A program made the translations under genes and the position numbers. Shown in pieces: positions 6,925 through 9,166 of a DNA stretch of 9,166 bases. A model generated the notes under the pieces. It saw only the letters and a program-made list of their open reading frames with translations, was not told where the DNA came from and ran no database searches. Within the stretch, counting starts at the first letter, position 1; every line of letters starts with the position of its first letter. Source of the DNA: Archangium sp. (GTDB lineage: Bacteria > Myxococcota > Myxococcia > Myxococcales > Myxococcaceae); contig JAEUJR010000244.1 of assembly GCA_016793585.1 (NCBI GenBank), positions 1 through 9,166 of the forward strand. Direction: 5' to 3'.

Positions 6925-7527
6925 TCAGTTGGCCGGCGCGCCCGCGTTGATCCACTCGCGGATCAGGTCGATCTGGTTCTGGGGCAGGCAGTCGACGCCC
7001 GGCGTACAGCCGAAGGGCATCTGCGAGCCGCACGTCTGCGTGCCGGTGATCTTCTTCACGATGAGGCTGGTGGCGGCGTTGCTGGCGGTGATGCGGGCGC
7101 CCTGCGCGGAGCATGACGGGCGAGAGGCGTTGCCACGCACGAACATGTTCGCGGCCGGCACATCGGCGAGGCCATGGCAGCCGCCGCAGCGCGCGACGAA
7201 GATGGGGCCCACCTGCGTCGTGAAGCTGACCGCAGCCGAACCTCCAGCGGAGCCACCGGCAGCCGCCGAGCCGCCGGCCGACGCGGAACCACCCGCCGAC
7301 GCGGAGCCACCGGCCGACGCGGAGCCACCGGCCGACGCGGAACCGCCGGCCGATGCGGAACCGCCGGCCGATGCGGAACCTCCAGCCGAAGCAGAGCCGC
7401 CGCCCGTGCCACTGAGGCCACCGCCAGCCGAGCCTCCCGCTTTGCCAGCGTCAGGGGTGCCCATGTCCATCGAGCCGCATGCAGCGAAGACCACCGTCAC
7501 AGCCACCGTCGCGAGGAGCTTGTTCAT
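6925..7527 (-). CDS. Mono-heme cytochrome c lipoprotein with GGSASA repeat linker
   Basis: A 200-residue exported protein. The signal peptide ends VFAAC (Cys17), a near-lipobox. Residues 30-99 are almost only Gly, Ser and Ala, including seven perfect GGSASA repeats (43-84), which would form a flexible spacer between membrane anchor and domain. The C-terminal domain (about 100-200) has one heme-attachment motif, CGGCH (114-118), and a candidate distal ligand Met170 in QMPFG. It ends IREWINAGAP, as in cytochrome c domains of the planctomycete PSCyt1 type. Cys139, 166, 174 and 180 may form two disulphides. A role in periplasmic or surface electron transfer is likely; the partner is unknown. The ATG at 7527 has GAGGG ten bases upstream, partly inside a hairpin. 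The gene starts 33 bases after the methyltransferase stop. Similar lipoproteins with Gly/Ser/Ala linkers are common in Myxococcota. Confidence 0.85.
   Translation of the reverse strand: MNKLLATVAVTVVFAACGSMDMGTPDAGKAGGSAGGGLSGTGGGSASAGGSASAGGSASAGGSASAGGSASAGGSASAGGSASAGGSAAAGGSAGGSAAVSFTTQVGPIFVARCGGCHGLADVPAANMFVRGNASRPSCSAQGARITASNAATSLIVKKITGTQTCGSQMPFGCTPGVDCLPQNQIDLIREWINAGAPAN
7258..7401 (-). repeat. 18-bp tandem repeat, eight units, encoding GGSASA
   Basis: Eight consecutive 18-base units in the cytochrome lipoprotein gene; seven encode GGSASA exactly (7276-7401) and the eighth GGSAAA. Plus-strand units read like gccgacgcggagccaccg, with scattered synonymous changes. Any gain or loss of a unit keeps the reading frame and only changes linker length. 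Confidence 0.9.
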
Positions 7528-7540
7528 GGGTCGCGGACCC
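7528..7540 (-). promoter_or_regulatory. Hairpin covering the ribosome site of the cytochrome gene
   Basis: A perfect 5-bp inverted repeat, GGGTC / CGC / GACCC on the minus strand, ends at the base directly before the ATG at 7527. Its first arm holds the GGG of the only candidate ribosome site (GAGGG, 7538-7542). If it folds it could lower translation. It is short and may be chance in GC-rich DNA. Confidence 0.3.
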
Positions 7541-7560
7541 TCGCATGACTTTGACAGGGG

Positions 7561-8010
7561 TCAAGCGCCTCGACGGCCGAGCAACACGCGGGAGCGGCCC
7601 TCCATGGGCAGCGCCACCTCTTCGACGGTGAGCCCGAGCGAGGTTCCGAGCTCGGCGAGGTGCCGCATCCACGGCTTGTACGGCATCGAGTTGTCGGAGC
7701 AGCAGGGCACGACGGCGAATGGCACGGAGTGTTTGGCCGCGTACTCGATGATGACGCGGGTCGCTCCGTCGGCGTGCAGGCCGACCACGAGATCGGCGGT
7801 GCACGGCTCGTCGAGCGTGAAGTCGCGCTGGGCGTACTCGACGGGCAGGTGTTTGTGGCGGCGGTCGAAGGTGAGACAGCTGCGGCCGCGCGCGACGAGC
7901 GCTTCGTTGAGCTTGCCCATGCCGCCGGCCACGTCGAACACGCGCTTCGTCTCGGGGAAACGCGAGACGAGCAGATCAGCGAGCAAATCGAAGCGGCGTT
8001 TGTCGGCCAT
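7561..8010 (-). CDS. Compact SAM-dependent methyltransferase, Methyltransf_32-like
   Basis: A 149-residue cytosolic protein. Motif I, VFDVAGGMGKL (24-34), is a class I S-adenosylmethionine binding loop, with LTFDRR (46-51) at the position of the acidic motif II. VVGLHADGATR (75-85) followed by VPCC (101-104) resembles the GLHACGDL...CC pattern of the Methyltransf_32 family, which includes tRNA-modifying enzymes. Here the Cys of GLHACG is replaced by Asp. The substrate cannot be read from sequence; RNA or a small molecule are both possible. It is shorter than most class I enzymes, so a partner or a reduced fold is possible. The ATG at 8010 lies 11 bases after the TGA of the TonB-family gene, with no clear ribosome site, suggesting translation coupled to that gene. 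It is unlike its exported neighbours and may simply share their transcript. Confidence 0.75.
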   Translation of the reverse strand: MADKRRFDLLADLLVSRFPETKRVFDVAGGMGKLNEALVARGRSCLTFDRRHKHLPVEYAQRDFTLDEPCTADLVVGLHADGATRVIIEYAAKHSVPFAVVPCCSDNSMPYKPWMRHLAELGTSLGLTVEEVALPMEGRSRVLLGRRGA

Positions 8011-8021
8011 GGTGAAAGGGC

Positions 8022-9166
8022 TCAGTCGACGGAGACGAGGCGCACCTTCTTGTAGATGCGGCGGTCGAGGGGCAAGCGCGCATCGATGAAGCCGAGCGCT
8101 TCGTCGAACTCGAAGGTGAAGGTGGGAACCGGCGGGCTGATGGAGACGACGAGCTCGAAGGCCCAGAGGCTCACCAGCTCCTTCTTGCCCTGCAGCACTT
8201 CTTCGGGTGGCGGCGGCAGCTTCTCGGCGGCAGCCTTCACGTCGGCGAGCGCTTCGCGGTCGACCGAGGCGTCGTTGCTGGGCGAGACGAGCTCGACCTT
8301 GAGCAGCTTGCCCTCGAGGTTCTGCGTCACCCGAATCGTCGCGCGGCGCGTGGCCTTGAACTGCTCGCGCATCTGCCGCGACACCTCTTTGCGCGCCTCG
8401 AGATCGACGCCGCCGATGCCTTGAATGTTGTTGGTGACGGTGGCGGTGCGGCGGCTGGCGTTGTCGTTCGAGACGGGCGCGTCGATGGGAGCGCCGGTGG
8501 CTCCGAACTGCGCGGCCTTGTCGAGCCAGATTTCGTTGAAGACCTTCGTGTTCTGCACGAACTGTTCGCCGTAGCCCGCGAGGCCCTTCTTCGAGACGGC
8601 GCGGTCGGCGTCCCAGTTCTTGATGAGCGCCTTGCCGAGCTGCACGTAATACGGGTGCACGAGGCCGCGATCGACCTTGCCGCGGCCGATGGTCTCGCGA
8701 GTCAGGTCTCCGACGAGGTCTTTCGAGATCTCGGGAGCCCGCAGGCCCTTCGGTTCATCCACGTCTTCGAAGACGCCAGCGTCGAGCGCGAGCGCGAAGG
8801 AGCCACCAGGAATCAACGACGGGCGCTCGATGGTCGGCGGCCGGAGCGGCTCGGTCGGCGTGTCCTGCTGCGGCCGGTCGCTCTGGAGCGGCTCCACCGG
8901 CGTCTCGGGCGTCGGAGCGGGCTGCTTCACGACGGGGACGTTCTTCTTCACCGGCTTGTCGACCGGCTTCTGCGGCTCGGGCGGTTTCGGCGGCTCTTCG
9001 ACGACGGGCGGTGGCGTCGGCGGAAACTCGACCTCGACCATGGTGATTCGAGTCGACGAATCGCGAACCTGGCGCTCGGGCATGCGCGCGACAGCGACGA
9101 ACGCAGCGGCATGCAGCCCGAGGCTGATGACGAACCCTGCCAGCGTCAGCGTGTCGTTGCGTCCCT
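8022..9166 (-). CDS. TonB-family energy transducer, 5' end cut by window edge
   Basis: The frame stays open to the right edge, so an ATG at 9083 is not the real start: upstream codons (9090-9152) encode a membrane helix, LAGFVISLGLHAAAFVAVA. It holds Ser-x3-His (Ser at 9123-9125, His at 9111-9113), matching the Ser16/His20 pair that couples E. coli TonB to ExbB/ExbD. A periplasmic Pro-rich stretch of PP, KP and EP repeats (about 8880-9030) follows. The C-terminal part has HPYYVQLGKALIKNWDADR (from 8657), like the first helix of a TonB/TolA C-terminal domain, then about 85 residues of unusual sequence, then a strand pattern ATIRVTQNLEGKLLKVELV that matches the domain's sheet. It would pass proton-motive energy to an outer-membrane partner. 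No exbB or exbD is in the window. The visible 380 residues already exceed the usual length for TonB (about 240). Confidence 0.85.
   Translation of the reverse strand, partial: GRNDTLTLAGFVISLGLHAAAFVAVARMPERQVRDSSTRITMVEVEFPPTPPPVVEEPPKPPEPQKPVDKPVKKNVPVVKQPAPTPETPVEPLQSDRPQQDTPTEPLRPPTIERPSLIPGGSFALALDAGVFEDVDEPKGLRAPEISKDLVGDLTRETIGRGKVDRGLVHPYYVQLGKALIKNWDADRAVSKKGLAGYGEQFVQNTKVFNEIWLDKAAQFGATGAPIDAPVSNDNASRRTATVTNNIQGIGGVDLEARKEVSRQMREQFKATRRATIRVTQNLEGKLLKVELVSPSNDASVDREALADVKAAAEKLPPPPEEVLQGKKELVSLWAFELVVSISPPVPTFTFEFDEALGFIDARLPLDRRIYKKVRLVSVD

Noticed and set aside
7551..7556. A TTGACA -35-like hexamer on the plus strand
   Set aside because: No -10-like sequence lies 16 to 18 bases downstream, and no plus-strand gene follows.
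6875..8089. A 404-codon plus-strand frame with Pro-Pro-Ala repeats
   Set aside because: The repeats are simply the antisense reading of the GGSASA units of the cytochrome lipoprotein, and the frame spans three real genes.
9081..9083. ATG at 9083 as the start of the TonB-family gene
   Set aside because: The frame continues to the window edge and the upstream codons encode the expected TonB membrane helix with Ser-x3-His.
1..9166. CRISPR arrays, tRNA or rRNA genes, insertion sequences, attachment sites
   Set aside because: No spaced direct repeats, cloverleaf, transposase or flanking inverted repeats were seen; the repeats found are in-frame parts of coding genes.

Overview
The window is GC-rich and densely packed. 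All eight genes I can support lie on the minus strand, so transcription runs from high to low coordinates. The gene content points to a Gram-negative member of the Myxococcota or a close relative: several lipoproteins with long low-complexity or disulphide-rich exteriors, a c-type cytochrome lipoprotein, a TonB-family protein and an outer-membrane barrel. That placement is inferred from style; no marker gene in the window settles it.

Layout in order of transcription: (1) a TonB-family energy transducer whose 5' end lies beyond the right edge (9166 to 8022); (2) a compact SAM-dependent methyltransferase (8010 to 7561); (3) a mono-heme cytochrome c lipoprotein with a GGSASA tandem-repeat linker (7527 to 6925); (4) a cytosolic thioredoxin-TPR protein of the CnoX/YbbN type (6889 to 6071); (5) an exported ComEA-like helix-hairpin-helix protein joined to a probable outer-membrane beta-barrel (5990 to 3783); (6) a staphylococcal-nuclease-like lipoprotein with a probable C-terminal OB fold (3774 to 2626); (7) a lipoprotein of four lamin-tail domains arranged ABAB (2625 to 301); (8) a second staphylococcal-nuclease-like lipoprotein cut by the left edge (299 to 1). 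Spacing is 0 to 80 bases throughout, and no stretch over 300 bases lacks a gene. The 80-base gap between genes 4 and 5 is the only one with room for a promoter or terminator.

The most interesting part is genes 5 to 8. Four consecutive exported or surface proteins each carry a domain linked to extracellular nucleic acid: HhH DNA binding on an outer-membrane barrel, two SNase nucleases with intact catalytic residues, and lamin-tail domains, which in bacteria often accompany secreted nucleases. The genes sit 8, 0 and 1 bases apart. I propose a cell-surface machine that captures and degrades, or takes up, extracellular DNA. This is inference from domain content and spacing; I cannot say from sequence alone whether it has been described.
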